From Siphonodentalium dalli (Eukaryota > Mollusca > Scaphopoda > Gadilida > Siphonodentaliidae), in NCBI GenBank assembly GCA_032622095.1, contig CP136065.1:116601195-116665194 (forward strand): 64,000 nt of DNA, in the 5' to 3' direction. Below the pieces are notes generated by a model. It had not been told where the DNA came from. It worked only from the letters and a program-made list of their open reading frames with translations, and did no database searches. Position 1 is the stretch's first letter; every line of letters starts with the position of its first letter. Positions 62,561-64,000 of this stretch are shown here, one piece after another. The translations under genes were made by a program, and so were the position numbers.

Positions 62561-63144
62561 ACGTTCACACATAGCCGGTGAAGCCGTTACCCGGCGAACC
62601 CGTTAGCCGGCGAAGGTTGGGCAGAGTGTTTACACATCGCCGGCGAAGATACGCATATATTCATGTGTCTCCTTTACTTGTTAATAGTTTTCGTTTTAGT
62701 TCTCACTGAACTGCAATATGATATTGCTGTACACCTGTAAACATCTAGCCGCTTCCTGTTAGAGATATGGTTGGGCAGTATAGTGAAATGAAACTTTTTA
62801 GAAACGGAAATGCTGAAATTATTAATATCTAACTCAAACTTTCAGGTATTGCTATTGGTAATTTTATAGATATTTAAAAAACATTGTTAATGGTTTGTTT
62901 GGATTCATATACAGCCTGTGAAGTGAGTGTCGCACCAAAAGCATGGCCATTGTCAGTTTTGAGATCTTTTCGTCGCATACATCTACAAATTGGTGTCTAA
63001 TCATTCGGATTGGATTTTATATTATATACATGTAGATAAGTTTCAACATCGCGAATCAAATGTGACGCATTTTCCGTTTGCACATTATACAATAAAATAT
63101 GTTTTTCATTTTACTCGGGCGTTCACCATGTCCATGTATATAGG

Positions 63145-63440
63145 GTCGTGGCGATGGGGTGTCTCATCCCAACTTTAATCAAAATATTCAAAAGCTGGAA
63201 ATTTCATACCTGACACGGCAATAGTTGGACATTTGACATCAGCAATATGTTGAAATTGTTCTCGTAGTTTTATTTTCAACAATTTGTTATTGGTGATTTC
63301 TTTAGGCAACATTTGCTTATTTTTTTACCAAATTGTTGGACTGAAATGACCATCAGTTGGAAATGATCCAACCTTATTAGAGGTGCGTCAAGTTTGGAAA
63401 ATGTCCAACAATTGGAAATCTTAAGGCTGGATGCTAGGGT
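63145..63440 (+). repeat. GTTGGAAAT dispersed repeat family, one copy
   Basis: It starts GGGTGTCTCATCCCAAC and contains repeated GTTGGAAAT-like words. Relatives lie near 43190, 47460, 50670 and 55355. From 63440 to 64000 nothing is recognised. Confidence 0.6.
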
Positions 63441-64000
63441 TTTGCAATTTTCAGATTAAAAAAAATTCTCACACCTCGCCATAACCACGGTCGGTCGATA
63501 AATTCCAAAGATGAACAGTCCCACACTCAGATTTAGATTATTGAACTAATTGTCCATTACGTTTGAATCCATAGAAACGTGCCATCCCATTTCCTCCATA
63601 TATATATATGGACATACATGTACATGAATTAATTCCCTCGAATGCGCAACAAATGTACCATGCACATGCAGAGTACGTGTACCATCATCGGTTAGTATTT
63701 ATAATAATAGCTTATAACCAAGGTGCGTGACCACCGACCTGACAGCTGATTAGAGACAATCAAACTGGCACACTGACCAATATATACACAGGTGAAAAGC
63801 GGGCTGGTCTATCAGCGATTGCACAATAATATTGTTCGAGTTAATTGTTGAAAGGAAATCACCCATGACGGCATGACCCCAGATAAACATCTAACTTAAC
63901 CGCAGAGCGAATTAGAATCCATACGACAATCAGGTGCTTGTACTAAATCATTTTATCCAAAAGTTGAAAACCGTATAGCTGAGTATCCGGATAGCCGTAA

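Overview
This is a window of nuclear DNA from an animal. The sequence is AT-rich, mostly non-coding and heavily loaded with transposable elements. The repeat types (non-LTR retrotransposons, Helitron-like elements with tandem core repeats and ACAG microsatellites, TTAA-flanked MITEs, TTAGGG-type telomeric motifs) and the single host gene suggest a marine invertebrate, perhaps a lophotrochozoan such as a mollusc, brachiopod or annelid. The species cannot be fixed from sequence alone. No prokaryotic operon, tRNA, rRNA or CRISPR array was seen.

The one well-supported host gene lies on the minus strand from about 60.1 kb to 13.55 kb. I stitched 12 coding exons by hand from GT/AG borders, compatible phases and protein homology. 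They join without a frame break into 607 codons plus a stop: one EMI domain followed by four FAS1 (fasciclin) domains, the layout of TGFBI (beta-ig-h3) and periostin. Only the signal-peptide exon is missing; it is upstream of 60,076 or outside the window. The 1.8 kb of coding sequence is spread over 46.5 kb because the introns (0.34 to 10.4 kb) are filled with mobile DNA.

Layout by region. 0.6-2.6 kb: two decayed LINE fragments around a 195-bp direct repeat. 5.5-6.4 kb: head-to-tail Helitron-like units. 8.9-13 kb: a TTAA MITE, a ~145-bp degenerate array and a second TTAA element. 13.5-21.1 kb: the last three exons, with arrays and a near-identical second MITE in the introns. 21.1-31.5 kb: the largest intron, holding an inverted long-repeat pair, an almost complete LINE (reverse transcriptase ORF of 578 codons), a 1.25-kb tract packed with GATATC palindromes and two long hairpins. 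31.5-36.4 kb: three exons, a LINE tail and a third Helitron-like element. 37.4-39.3 kb: a second decayed LINE. 40-47 kb: three exons and two directly abutting Helitron-like units inside a possible hAT-like TIR pair. 49-59 kb: exon 3, a partial duplication of that exon with interstitial telomeric repeats, and several tandem arrays. 59.5-60.1 kb: the two EMI exons. 60.1-64 kb: an inverted duplication with a Myb/SANT-like coding remnant, a minisatellite and no recognised host exon.

The most interesting signals are: (1) Helitron-like units abutting head to tail (CTAG joined directly to TC), with one shared 3' hairpin but different core repeats; these cores are rich in sites resembling NR5A/ERR (TCAAGGTCA) or NRF1 (TGCGCATGCGC) targets; (2) the GATATC-palindrome tract; (3) the duplicated splice acceptor of exon 3 tied to telomere-like repeats; (4) the inverted duplication around the Myb/SANT-like remnant.
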